Source: Cyprinodon diabolis
Taxonomy: Eukaryota; Chordata; Actinopteri; Cyprinodontiformes; Cyprinodontidae
DNA length: 64,000 bases
NCBI GenBank assembly: GCA_030533445.1
Contig: CM060076.1
Span: 23,918,603 to 23,982,602, forward strand
Reading direction: 5' to 3'
Part shown: positions 12,148 to 25,100 of the stretch, piece after piece
Layout: each line of letters begins with the position of its first letter
How positions within the stretch are numbered: the stretch's first letter is position 1
Program-made: the position numbers and the translations under genes
The notes under the pieces: model-generated
What the model was told of the DNA's origin: nothing
The model's input: the letters and a program-made list of their open reading frames with translations, nothing else
Database searches by the model: none

Positions 12148-12430
12148 GCTGCAAAGTGGTGCAGTGGGTAGCACTGCTGCCTTGCAGCAAGAAGGTTTCA
12201 AATTCGATATCCGGCCCAGGATCTATGTGCATGGAGTTTGCATGTTCTCCCTGAGCATGCATGGTATCTCTCTGGGTACCCCGGCTTCCTCCCACAGTCC
12301 AAAACATGACTGTTAGGTTAATTTAACTGCCAACCTGTCCAGGATGTACCCCGCTCCATTGAGAGCTGAGATAGGCACCAGCACCCCTTTTGACCCCAGC
12401 AGGGATAAGCGTGATGGAAAAGGGATGGAT
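12148..12430 (+). mobile_element. tRNA-derived SINE with perfect 11-bp target duplication
   Basis: The head (GGTGCAGTGGGTAGCACTGC ... GGTTTCAAATTCGA) resembles RNA polymerase III A and B boxes, the B box being eroded. The body contains TGGAGTTTGCATGTTCTCCC and the tail ends in GGATGGAT. The 11 bases GAATCTAAATG flank it exactly on both sides (12137-12147 and 12431-12441). That proves a single retroposition event that is still precisely bounded. It sits about 0.35 kb upstream of the arhgap18 CpG-rich promoter region. Confidence 0.88.
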
Positions 12431-12785
12431 GAATCTAAATGAAATTGAAGAAAAGAAAAATCCCCTATGTGTTTGAATATGAGAAAATTACCAATATGAC
12501 TATGATCAACTTTAGGATATTGATACCCCTGTTAGATTTTGTTTAAAATTCATTATTTAATTTGAACTGGCCTGAACAGAGAGGTGATTTATGGAGGCAA
12601 GGCCGCTTCCCAAAGACTTGGAGCTGATCGCCTAATGATCATCCGAAATTTGATTTCAAATACTAAAATGTAGATTAAAAATACTTCTGGAATTTAAAAC
12701 TATTTTCATATAGTTTTATTATCATTAACATATGTCCTGTAAGAAATCAACTTCTTGGTTGAGTAAAGAGGTAAACTAGGCCGCA

Positions 12786-13120
12786 GTACTTGCTTTCACC
12801 AGGTGGGCGCGGTGTTGTCTCCATGAATCGGACCTGTTGTTCCGACCAATCCCTGAGCTGCGGTCAGCGGCGATCCAGCCCCAATCCTCCGCTGCGGGAG
12901 AGAGGGAACAGCTCACAGACAGCAGAGGAAACTAAAGGAAGAAGCGGACGGAGCGGAGCTTCTTGTCCGCATGGCTCAGTAGCAGAGAGGTCTGGCAATG
13001 GAGAGGCGTCACCCATAGGACCCGAAACAGACCCCGAACTGGAGCCGGAGGTGACCTATCGATTATAGATCGGATGTCAGTCGTGTGTGGGACAGACGGA
13101 AGAAGAAAAGGAGAAGAAAC
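12786..13120 (+). promoter_or_regulatory. CpG-rich promoter and 5' leader of arhgap18
   Basis: Base composition changes abruptly from AT-rich to GC-rich with many CpGs from about 12,786 to 13,280, centred on the start codon at 13121. This is the usual look of a vertebrate CpG-island promoter. No TATA box is evident. An ATG at 12823 opens a frame of 81 codons that stops at 13066-13068, so if transcription starts upstream of it the leader carries an upstream ORF. The transcription start cannot be fixed from sequence. Confidence 0.55.
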
Positions 13121-16100
13121 ATGAGTCGGCAGCAGCCTCAGGGAGTGGTTTTAACGGGTTACCACAGCAACGCCGTGCTGTTACAGCAACCGGGACTGTG
13201 TGGCTGCCCGCCGGTACCGGACCGGGAGCCCGAACTGCTCAGGTGGGAACTATGGCCCTAATGGCCCAATAATTAATTACACCAGTCGGAGATAAAAAGC
13301 AAGCTGCGTATGTCTGTGTTTATGAGCAAAGTGGGCAAAGGTCAGAGTAATCCAGCGTTTTTCCTCATTTTGTGGCGTTGAGGTGCTGACTTTGCAGGAA
13401 AGTTGTTTTCCTCTGCATGCCAAGGGTGCACCCTGCAGGATGGAGCAACAACCCACTCAGCTGCACCACAGGCGGCCCTCTTTTATTGCACCTCATGGGG
13501 ACATGCAGCTCCACCCTTGGCCTCTTGATGTTTTTCCTTTACCTCATTTCTAATCAGCACCTTCACCTTGACCACTCGCGCGGTTCTACATTAAACAAAG
13601 GTTACCAACCCCATCACCATTTCTACTTTTACTTAAGGTCCTAATCCTAAATCCATATAATAGATATAGGAGATTTGAACAGACTGTGAAAAGAGAGCAT
13701 TGATCAGGTCATGCTGTGGAGGAGCTGCAGAGATCTACAGCTCAGGTGGGATTATCTGTAAACAGCAGCTTTCAGGCAGGCAACTGTTCTTATAGAGGGG
13801 AGAAGTGTTATATCGACACACACACCATTAACTTTGTTTGGTACAGACAATACCCTCCATTTAGCTGAAATGCTCATCAGCTTGAAGCAACACCATCCAC
13901 ACACTGGGGTCAGAGTTAATGGGAGCATTTAAGCTAAATATTGGGTAATCCTGAAGGAATACCTGTAGGAAATTAAACTTTCAGCAGGATGACAACCACT
14001 AATCTCCAAATACAGTTAGGGTTACAATAGCGTTATTTGAAATAATGTATATTTAAGTGTCCTAGTTAAATTTCTCACCTTTACTGACACTGATTTGATA
14101 TTAAAAAAAAAGGAAAGTTTTTATACTCTCCTTCAGTGTTGTATAAAGTACTGAAATCTCGGAGTCAAGTAAAATTATAAGTACCTCTCCAAAATATGAC
14201 TTTGGTAAAAGTCCAAGTCATTGACTGAAATGTTACTTGAGTAAAAGTCTTAAAGTATCTGAAATGGCTTGTACTTAAGTATAAGAATTACTGTAAAAAT
14301 AGATCTACTCAAGTAATGTAGTGAAAACTATAAGTAAAAAGTGCAGTTTGAATGACATTTTTTTACATTTTGGTAAACTTTGAAGGTTAAATTTACTTAA
14401 AATAATATAAACAACAAAGTGTAAGATAAATTTCGACTGGCTTTGCGAAAAAGACGTATCTTATTGGTGTTGATGAACAAGCGCAGGCAGGACCCGACTT
14501 TGTAGTCAGTAGGGGTCAAAACACATGCGTTTCTCTTGCTCGTTTTAATTTATTTATTTATTTTTTTTACTTCGTAACTAAACCAAACACTGAAAATGTA
14601 TTGGAGTAAAAGTATGCAATTAAGTTTGTAAATGTAGTGAAGTAAAAGTGAAAGTTCTCAAAAAAATGTATACTCTTGGAAAGTATAAAGTACTCCAAAA
14701 TATACTTAAGTACAGTAGTGAAGTATTTTAACTTTGTTACTATACAACACTGCTCTCCATACGTATTAAAATGACACTGTCAGTCTAATTTGTAAAATAA
14801 AAAACTCATTTGGAGTCCTTTAGAGTTGTTTTAATGAGAACATTTGAATCACAGCTTTTATAACAAATCTGTATTTTGTCAGTTCAAACACAGTATGTCT
14901 GGATTATCAAAAGCATTGAGCTGCTGGAGGAAAGAGATATTTGTTGACTAAGCATGTCAGCTATGCTAAACATGTCATCACCCTAAAAGGAAGGAAAAAA
15001 GCCCTGAAGTATCTTCCTTCAGAGCTGGCTGGAATTTTTTTTTTTCTGTTTATTCTGTGGACTTTTTGTTGATTTAAAAAAACTTCCCTTTCACATTTCA
15101 ACTCTTGTTTCCTCTACGATTAATCAAAAAGATCCCAAAAACTCAGGAAAGCCCTGGTACTGAAGTGTTCACTTAGTTTACAAACATTTTTTAAAAAGGT
15201 TTTTCCACCTTTATCATTAAACAGTCATGCTTTATTGCTACTTGATTGTAACGTAGAAAAAAATGTAAGCATTTTATAGGCAATAATAACCTTTGGTCAT
15301 GCAAATGGAGGCCTGATAGTTCTGTACGGTTAGACTCCTACTTTATAAATGGCTCATCTCTATCCTCATCCAATGAGGGGCCTCTGCATGACAAAAAATA
15401 AAGTGGTGAAGATTAGAAAGCCAAATAAGCTTGTGGTTTATGTGACTACATCTACCCATGTGAGTGTGGCGGTATATACAATGGAGATGCGTGTGCTCCA
15501 GATGGCTGGCTTAAAAAAAAACAAGTGTCACGTTACAGACTTCCTTTGTTTCACCTCCGTAAGCAGAGTGTGAGTTGCGTCTAGGCTGACCTTTGGAAGG
15601 CTAAGTTTGGAGACCATTGTTTCCTTCAGGTCAGGAAACGTAGAACAAGCAGACCGTAAGCTTCTGGCGTCTTATCAGCTGGACATCCTACCTAAGGAGC
15701 CTTGGGTTATATTTCTACGTAACTGTCCTTTAAACAGGGGGAAGTGTGGAAGGTGGGCAGAGAGGTTGGGTTTTCCAGCTAAGCTGAGCTCAAACTCTTG
15801 TATCGATTCAGATCCTGAAACACATTAAATAAGGTTCACATCAAATTGGAGGATCAAGAATGACAAACTGTCCGAATATTTGGGAATTTTCCTTCGGACA
15901 CCAGTGGCGTCTCCAGTGGGTGGTCACAGCCACTCTGTGCAATGCACCGGCCGCCCCACTGTAGATTGTAGTAGCATCAGTATAGCTTTTCATCCCATTA
16001 TGCACAGCCAGCGACATAACAATAAAAATTAAACAATAAACCAAGATATGAGTCAGTGTTTACTTAAGTCTCTATGATTTCTACAGGCAGGTTTACAACA

Positions 16101-19100
16101 ATAGTGGATTCAAACCCTGAAATGATGGCTTTTAGTTTTAGTGTGCCACCCCAAAGTTTTTAGTGGCCCTATCTGCCCCCCCCCTCTATGAAACATTTCT
16201 GGAGGCCCCACTGTAGGACACAAGGATGGATTGTCTGTTATGGATTCATCAGAGCTGAAGGACAGATGATGTATTCACGCATTTGGGTCATTGTTGGAGC
16301 CAGTAGCTGCATTGAGGGGTTTACAGAGCGAGCTCTGTCTAGAAATGGGCCAGCTGACATCTGTTGATCTGCATGTAGATGCCACACACAAGCAATACGT
16401 TCCCCTTCTTTTGTTTTAAAGTAGATAAGAGATTTCTGAAACTGGTGTACTGTAGCCATCAAAGCAAACAAATACTTATTTCTTCCATAATCACATGATT
16501 ATCATTTAATTTGTGAGATCTTAACAGGACATCGTATATCACTGGGTCTAAACTAGAGGTGGACAGTAAATGGACAGAAAAGAATGAATACCAAACTTTT
16601 CAAAACAGTTTCTTTTCCACTTTTTATTTTAAAGTGAGCAAAGACTAAACTCGTGTGAATCCAGAGTGGAATAAAGGTGACAACCACCAGGAGCATGAAC
16701 AAATAGAAGCAAATGTAATAAACCTTAGTTAGTTAAATAACATGCTGCTGTCATTTTGCTGCTATTTTCAAATATCCATTACTGTAAAAATGTCCATAGG
16801 TGGATATTGGTTATTATTCTCTAGGTGCACAGTATTTTTATTGTTAAAACACTTTACAGTATTTTATTATCATTTAACTCTTCACTGTTACGGTATGTTG
16901 TTGTTATACCATGACCATAATCTTTTTGCTGCAGTAAACACCAGAATTTTGCCATTGTGGGACAATAAAGGGATTTTCTATTCTATTCTATTCTATTCTA
17001 TTCTATGAAAGGGATAGAAAGATATAAGTAAATCTAAAAAAATTATGTATAAATATATCTGCAAAATCTTTTGTATTCAACAACAAAAAATACTTAGTTA
17101 AGCTAATTGTGCAAAATAGCAATTAAAAAATAAAAATCATTTCAGATTTATAGTCCCCACACTGCAGATATATTAGAATCTGTCCTTAAATTACAGCCAA
17201 ACCTATTTACACAGTAACTGATAAAAACCTTTAGATGAATTAAACATTACCGCCACATATCTGACTTAGTAACCATTAAAACAGCAAGTTCCTTTAATTT
17301 CAGACTGAACTATTCACATACTTGTATTATATTAAACTGAACTTCCAACATTCATCACTGTTCAGCGCCAAGTACCTTTTTCCTCTAATCACGGAGCAGC
17401 TCGCTTGGTTTGATTTGCAATGAATCTTGGGATAACAAAGTACAGATAGGATACACCAGACCCATCCTTAAAATCACGCAAAAAGAAGGACGCATTAGTA
17501 GGCTGCATAACTAGGAGTCTTGGAATCCAACCAGACCTCGGCGCCACGCTATGATGTAATCAGCCTTCGAATCTGGCAATCACAGTACGCATCCTATAAA
17601 TTCTAATGCAGCCAGAGATTTTCACACTAGCTGCATCTCCCATTCCCTGTGTGTTGGCAGCAAACCTGCTTTAAGCACATTATTGCCATCTACAGAGGTG
17701 GAGTGAGAAACATAGTGTCCTCTTAAAGGTAATGTGACCAAAACTGGATGAGTGTGTTTTGTTAAATTGCGATTACATTTCAATCACGGTTGATTGCCAA
17801 GCACTGTATGAATATATAAACTATATCAATTAAACAACAGAAGCAGGTTTTTGGTAAGAAAGCAAATGACCTTAAACTAGCGTCAGATGTTGAAATATTA
17901 AAATGTTTATCAAAAAAAAAAAAAAAAGAATTGTGTTAAAAAATGTGATTTGTCCTAAAAATGTGTATTGGTTTCATGAGTGTTATATATACTAATATAT
18001 ATTTAGTAAATATGATTAGAGTACATTGTGTTATTTTATTTTTTTTAAACAAGGAAATAATTGTTACTTAATCCCCTAATCAGGTTAATTAAGACAAGGA
18101 TAGGGTTAAGAAAATCTGCCACAACCCTTTTTTGGACTAAATTGATATCAAACATACTGATTTAAAGCCCCATTGTCAAGCATTTTTATTTATTACATAA
18201 TGTCTTAGGCTAAAATTGATAAACTTGATGCACAAGAAGTATTCAGACCAGAAAGAGGCATTGTTGGATTTAATCATTTTTTGTTTGTTTTTTTTACCCA
18301 AACTTGTCTTAATTCTGCTCCATTTTCTCTACCAGTGAAACACTGGTTGCTTCTAAAAGATAAGTCTCAGATAAATGCCTTTCAGTGGAAATTTTTTTTG
18401 ATCTCAGGTCTTCAAAGTTGAAAAGTTTGTGTATTTTCTCAAACAAATTAACCATCAGACCCATAAAGGAACAAGTCTCTTTATCCATTAGGTTTGATTT
18501 TTGTTCTGCTCTGTTAAAGTTTACATGCAATGCTTAATTTAATGCTTGATGTTCTTGTGTTTGTCCATTTGTTTGTCTCTAATTTTAGGTTTAAACCATA
18601 ATTACCTTAAAAACTTGTTGAATGTAAACGACTCTCTCGTGTTTGAGCGAGCTTGAGTTTGTTGACTGGATTTAAACCAAAAATTGTCAAATAAATCAGC
18701 AAAAGGGGAACATTTTTGCAATTCCATACAAGTGAAATCACTTCAACTGGGGCGCACTGATGGGATCAAGTTTTCATAACTATGAGCACAGAGGAGGACG
18801 GGTCACAGAGGCTCGGCTAAGTCTCAGCATGAGGAGGGAGAAAAAGGAAAAAAAATGGGAGTAGTAGAGGGAGTTAAAAGGAGCGAAACTAAAGAGCTTA
18901 CTTAGTAAGAGGTCCGATCCGAGTATGTGTGTTTTATTCTAAAGTAAACAAAGGTTGGCAGAAGGTCTGCTTTGGTATGTTGCCTTTCTCAGTGTGAACT
19001 TTCAGATTAATGCTCTCTGCTGGTAATTCCAAGTTAATTAATACAGTACATCAATCCTCCTTTTAGGTAACCCCAGTCATACTAACACTTAGAGTTCTGA

Positions 19101-22100
19101 TGTTTATGCTTCCTCTGCCCTGCTGACGAGTGTTGTTCTTTGTGACAGTGTGTTTGAGCAGAGGATATTATGCAAATGGATGGACGTGACAGGTGAAAGC
19201 CCGCTTTCAGCAACTGTTGACTGAGAGCAGGACAAGGACCCCACAGAGGCTACGACTACGTCATCTGCTCTGCAACAGCTGCAGGACATGAGAAGGGAAA
19301 GAACAACTTCTTGTGTGCAATTGTGAAACAAGTTAGGGAAATCCTTGCTGCCAGGACTGACTGCTTTTGTTTATGTAAAGGTTTTTTTTCTGTTATAAGG
19401 GATTTAAAATTATTTAATCTGTCAGTTTATCCCTTGGATGGATTTGTAACCTTAAAGATGACTGAAAGAACTCACAACATATCCTCAGACCAAGTCTCTT
19501 AAAAACTTGGCTTTCAGACTTTTACCAAAGTAAAAGCAGAGTAGATCATGTATCATCATTAGCTAGATGATTAATGACCCAACATGTCCTACTGAGGTTT
19601 TAAAGGATGATCGTTTAACTGCTTTTGCTTTACATACATAATACATTGACATAACTGATAAAGATGCATGAAAATAGATAAATGTTCATTTCAAAAAGTT
19701 TTTTTCAAACCTGCACACATTTTACAATACATATGCAACACAAATGTGTTGTTATATGTTGCATTATTATAATAATGATGGACCCACGTGTGATGTAATT
19801 CTGTGAAAGAAGGCAGCAGCAGCTCAGTCTTTTAGTGCACACCAAGCAGTGGTGCTGGATGGTTTGGTTTCCTCATCAGTCTGCTGTGAGAAATATGTTG
19901 ATTCACGTGCTATGGCATCCCTAAGCCATGAGTTGGGTGTGGGTTGTAAGACAGGTTTCATTTTAGTGATTTCTTACTACCATCTTGCAATAATAAGACC
20001 TGAATCTAACTAGTAAATTTGAGCTCAGCTTTCTAAAAACACAAGAAAAGATCATTTATGATGTAAAAGACTAGAGAGATTGTTGTTATATACAAACAGG
20101 CTAGTTTGAAAAGCTTTTTTTTCATTAGCAAATTCAATAATCATTTGGAGGAGGCTTTTTTGGAACCATTCAGGTTATTTTTATGTTTTGACAACATGAA
20201 TTAGAACTGGAACATGTAAGTATGAAAAAATGCTATCATAAAATAAATGTTCACATTACTTTTGAAAACTAATGCACAAACGTGGTTGTTTACTAAATGT
20301 GGTGCACCAATGTTTTCACCAATAAATGAAGTCTGTTAGTCCTAGCCAGCTGCTATGTCAGCTGTGCTAAGCAACAATAATGTTCTGTAGGGTTATGGAT
20401 TGACTGAGATTGATGTGTTTATCTTGCAAAGCGAAGGTCCACATGCAGGAGACGTGCTATTCCTGTTCCTGGCAGATGTTACCCTCATTAGCAGTGTGGT
20501 TGAAAATTGAACGTGCTGGTTGGCTTTTCTTAGCTTTCAACCTTTGGCCAACCCGCCCCTGTTTGACACACACTCACTAATCTGTGTTGAAGACATTGGA
20601 CTGTAAGAAAACATGGCTGGATTAAAACAGCTCTCAGGCAATAAAATCCTTGTGGAAAAGTGATCGTCATTTATAAATGATAAACTGCATGGCTACAAGT
20701 GAAACAAAATTCCAGTTATGTTTTCAAAGATATGGATGGCTATCATTTTTATTTATCTGTGCGTGTTTCTGTTTTATTAACAGTCGAAAAACAGGCCACT
20801 ACAGTCTTCAGCAGAATCAGAACACACAAGATCCAGAAGATAGATATGGATCTTCATCAGCAACCAGCGGTACAGGAACAGGAAGCATCAACTCAGCGTT
20901 GCTCCACAATTCCATCTCCGCTGCTCACCCTGGGTCCCATCCCTCCAGTCCAAGGCACAGTCCCAACCCCAGGCCCAGACAACGGCCCACATGCCTGCGC
21001 AGCTTTTCTCAGGTTTACATAATTTAACTTTCATTGTTTATAAACCAATCTGTGTACTGCAGGGTTGAAGGTTTATTGTGGATGATTTTATGAATTTGTG
21101 GAAAAGAAACTCCTAAGTTTCTTTTTGAATGGATGCGGATCAGGGGTGGGCATTTATCGTATCGTTTATCGTTATCGAGATAAATAACATACCTTTGATC
21201 GTCAGTGAGTATTTAAAAAACAAGTCAGGGTAAACACAAAGAAAGAACACGCTCTCTAAAAGAAAAATGTATTTTCTAAACACTGAACGAGAGCAGCAAC
21301 TCATTGTGGCACTAAACGAGTAGGAAAGATTTTCAGCAAATAACAGGAAGGCTTTTATCTGTTTGGATCTACATTTTCCAGGGAATACTAAGTCTAAAAT
21401 CCTAAAGATGGTTTAAAATGCTTAAAACTGGAAATTCAATTTCAGTTCAATACAGTTTATTTATATAGCGCCAATTCACAAGACGTCATCTCAAGGCACT
21501 TTACAATTCGTCAGATCATACAGTCAAATTTCAAAGTTTTTATCTAAGGAAAACCAGTTGATTGCATCAATCCTTGACTCAAAGGCAATCCCTCTCACTA
21601 AGCATGCTTGTAGTGACAGTGGAAAGGAAAACCTCCCTTTTAACAGGAAGAAACCTCCAACAGAACCAGACCCCATGTGAACCAGACTCAGAAATTAGAC
21701 TGTTTGATCTTTAATATCCATCTAACAAAAGTCTTACTGCCATTTAAACATCACATTTAAATCCTGTTCTGCAGTCATTTTAGGTCATAAATAAATGGTT
21801 TCACTCCGGGTCAGTACTGTGGGCTGTTCTGTCAACAGTACGATCATAAAGCTTTTTCTCTTTTTTTTTTTTTTTTCCCCATTCCCAAGATTTTAGCTCC
21901 TCTTATACCTTCATGGCGCCCACAGTATGAACTCTTTTGTGGGTAGGAAACCAACTGTAACTCCAGATCTGGACAGCTATCTGCCTTATGGATGTCACTC
22001 TGCAATTGAATGATGCTTTTAGATTGGGATTAAAGCCTTCTGAAAAAAATGCTGCAAATGGCTAAAGCTTTTAGCTTTTTATTATATAACTTAAACATTT

Positions 22101-25100
22101 GAAACATGTGCACATCTATATATTTCACACACTCCATATGTGAAGCAATTATGTATTTTGTTAAATTCCATGAGGTGAGCTGTTCTGTCATGCAAAGGAT
22201 TGTGGGAGTCATTATAGTTTCAAGTTGCTAGATAAGACCGTCAGGAGTCCCTAAGCTAGGTGAGCATTCTGCGTCCTTTTCCTTGCTCTTTCTTAACGTC
22301 CAGCACTATTGGGACTATTCTGATACCCTTCCTGACACAACCAGGGATTTAACCTGTGTCGAATCATCCTTAAAATGTAGAGCTATAAAACTTTTACCTG
22401 TTTATATAAATTAAAATATTACTTATTATCAAAATCAATTATTGCTATATTATGTAATAATTCTGTTAATGAATAATAATTCTCATGTTTATTTTAGAAA
22501 AACCTTTAGTATAAAATTGTGTATTGGAATTCTTGATTGGACTGTAATGTTCATGTTTTCAATGCTACCTCTTGTGCATTGATAGTGTCAGTACACACTC
22601 AGAGCGCCTTGCTGGAAAGAAGTCTTGTGCAATGACTGACCCAATTACACTGTTTTATACCTTTTGTGCTATCTTGCTCTTTGAATCATTGACTATCTAT
22701 ACAACTACAGGGGAACACGAAAATAAAACCAAATAAATTGACCTGCAAGAGTATTTCTGTTTCAGCATGTGCAAATTATTTGAAGGGATGAATTGTGCTT
22801 CCTACTATAATAATACAGTTACAGTCGGGTTGTGCGATTATGGATTAAAAATCTAATTTTTCTTTTTTCCTACCAATTCCGACTAAGTGATTTTTGTTTT
22901 TCTCTTAAGATTCATAATAGAAAATATAAATGATGTATACTGCTTTCGAAAAAGTAGCTGTGACTTTAATCATCCCCTCTGGGATGTGATCTTAATTTAA
23001 AGGGCAACAAAATGCAAGCTGTGAAAAATGCTGTAAAACAATCATGTTTCACAACAAAACAAAAGTATAAATTAATAAATGTTTCCAGATAGAGGTATCC
23101 CACAGTGAGCTAGTTTAACAGTTATGAATACAGATCTAAGAACAAAAAAGAAGAGCATTGATTAATTCTTAGCCATTGAAGTCCAAGGAGTGGATTGGTG
23201 GGGGAAAAAAAATCTCAAAATCTTTATTCGTTAAAAAAATCGATTATTCGCCCAAGTTACAGATGTATTTCATTTCCTGTGTGGAAATGATGATTATAAT
23301 ATTTTTCATTGCTAATATTTAGTTACGCTGAGCTTTATTTCTTTTAAGTTGGGTGCCACCTGTTGGATGGGAGTTTAGTGTTTGTAAAATCTTATAGCTG
23401 CTAAGACTGGCGTTTTCTTAGTATAGATATGGCTCTATGAAAATCAATCTTTGGATTTCACTATAAGTAATTAAATTTGAGGATATTTCTTTAAAAAATC
23501 TGTTTGTACTGGTAATGGGAACTCTGATAGTTTCTGTCAGAAGCTTGTTGTGACAGGCTGTGTTTTTTTTTTTTGTTGTTGTGTTTTTGTTCTAGCCTGA
23601 ACCTGTTGCGTCAGATCCTGGAGGGGCTTTTCTTTTTCTTTTTTTTTTTGTGGAAAAACATTAAGGAACAAAACTTCAGCTGAGTACAGAAAAAGGAACG
23701 AGGCCTGAAGCTGGAAATGTGTACGTCCCAAATCCTGATCATATTCGCTTTACACAGGACTCCCTAGATGAGCTGGAGATGGACGACTACTGGAAGGAGA
23801 TCGAGAACATCAACAGCTCAGGGGAAGGACCAGGGAGAGGAGGAGAAGGAGAAGCTCAAGAGGAGGAGCAGCAGAAAACACCTGAAGGTGGGAAACCCGG
23901 TTTTAATCAAAGGGATGGAAACATTTTAATGTGTCTGGAATCTATAGATCTGTCTTCTAGTGTAGATTGTTTTAAACACTGATCCCATATATGGAGGCAA
24001 GCTAGTTGAGGCATGTGTGCACGGTTTCAGTTGCGATCTGAACAATGGATATGAAACTTAAAATGCCCTTTTTATCCTTTTATGTAAGGAACATGCTGGC
24101 AGTAAGTTTTCAAATGTTTTATCTCTTTTATTGGAAGGTGGTTGCAGAACCAGAACTCATGCACTCTTTATCTATATATATATTATCTTTATTGTCCTAA
24201 AGGCTATTGAGAACAGGCTTTATTAAAATAATTAACTTTTTCTTTAAAGCTGCAGAATAAGTAAACTCCTTCCTGAATGATTATTTTTCATCCTCCAGTT
24301 CATCCATTTATATTTCTTTCAAGCATTCAATTTTGGTGTAGGAAAGAAGGAAAGTTTGCTCTAAAAAAATGTCCTTTTCTCTTTAGAAGTTGTTAATTAT
24401 GTTCTTATGTCAGGATTAATTAAAAAGTGACCCTTTCTTCTTTCAGAAGGAGAGCATGAGGAGGCTTGGCTCACAGAGGCGGGGCTAGCACCGCTCTTTG
24501 ATGATTCGTTGGCAGCGGAAGACCAGGTTAGATTATAAACAGCATGGACATGCATCACATCACATCCGTCAGAATCGAGGTGTTAAAGGCAGATGAACAA
24601 ACGGGTATCTTGCTCCGTTTTTTTTTTTTTTTGTCCCGATCGGTTGACAGGAAGAAGACAGCGCCGTCTTCCTGTCCACTCTCACCAGAACGCAGGCTGC
24701 CGCTGTGCAACGCCGTGTGTCGACTTACCAGCAGACGCTGCTGCGGCGACGGAACCGCCAACACAACCGCCAACACTTCCCTGATGTTCGGGACATATTT
24801 AAACCTCGTGAAAAGGTGAGGTGATGGACCATGTGCTGTTTACGGATGTGTTTGTGAAAGTTTGTTTAAATGAGAAATACATCCACTGCATAGATTATAT
24901 ACAGCCTAGAAGTAAAGCTTTAGATATCGAAAGCAACTGTGGAGAAAGAAATGGTTTTACTAAAGGAAATATGAGGTTTCTTCTTGGATCTATAAATTTA
25001 ATTTGCAGTTGTATATTGACCTTTATTTAGCTGTTTAATTACAGCCTAACCTCATATTTGAATGAATAATTCATGCAAAGGGATAATTATCAGATTATTG

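Noticed and set aside
12148..12215. tRNA gene suggested by A- and B-box-like words
   Set aside because: The B box is degraded, there is no cloverleaf that I could fold, and the flanking 11-bp duplication shows that it is a SINE head.
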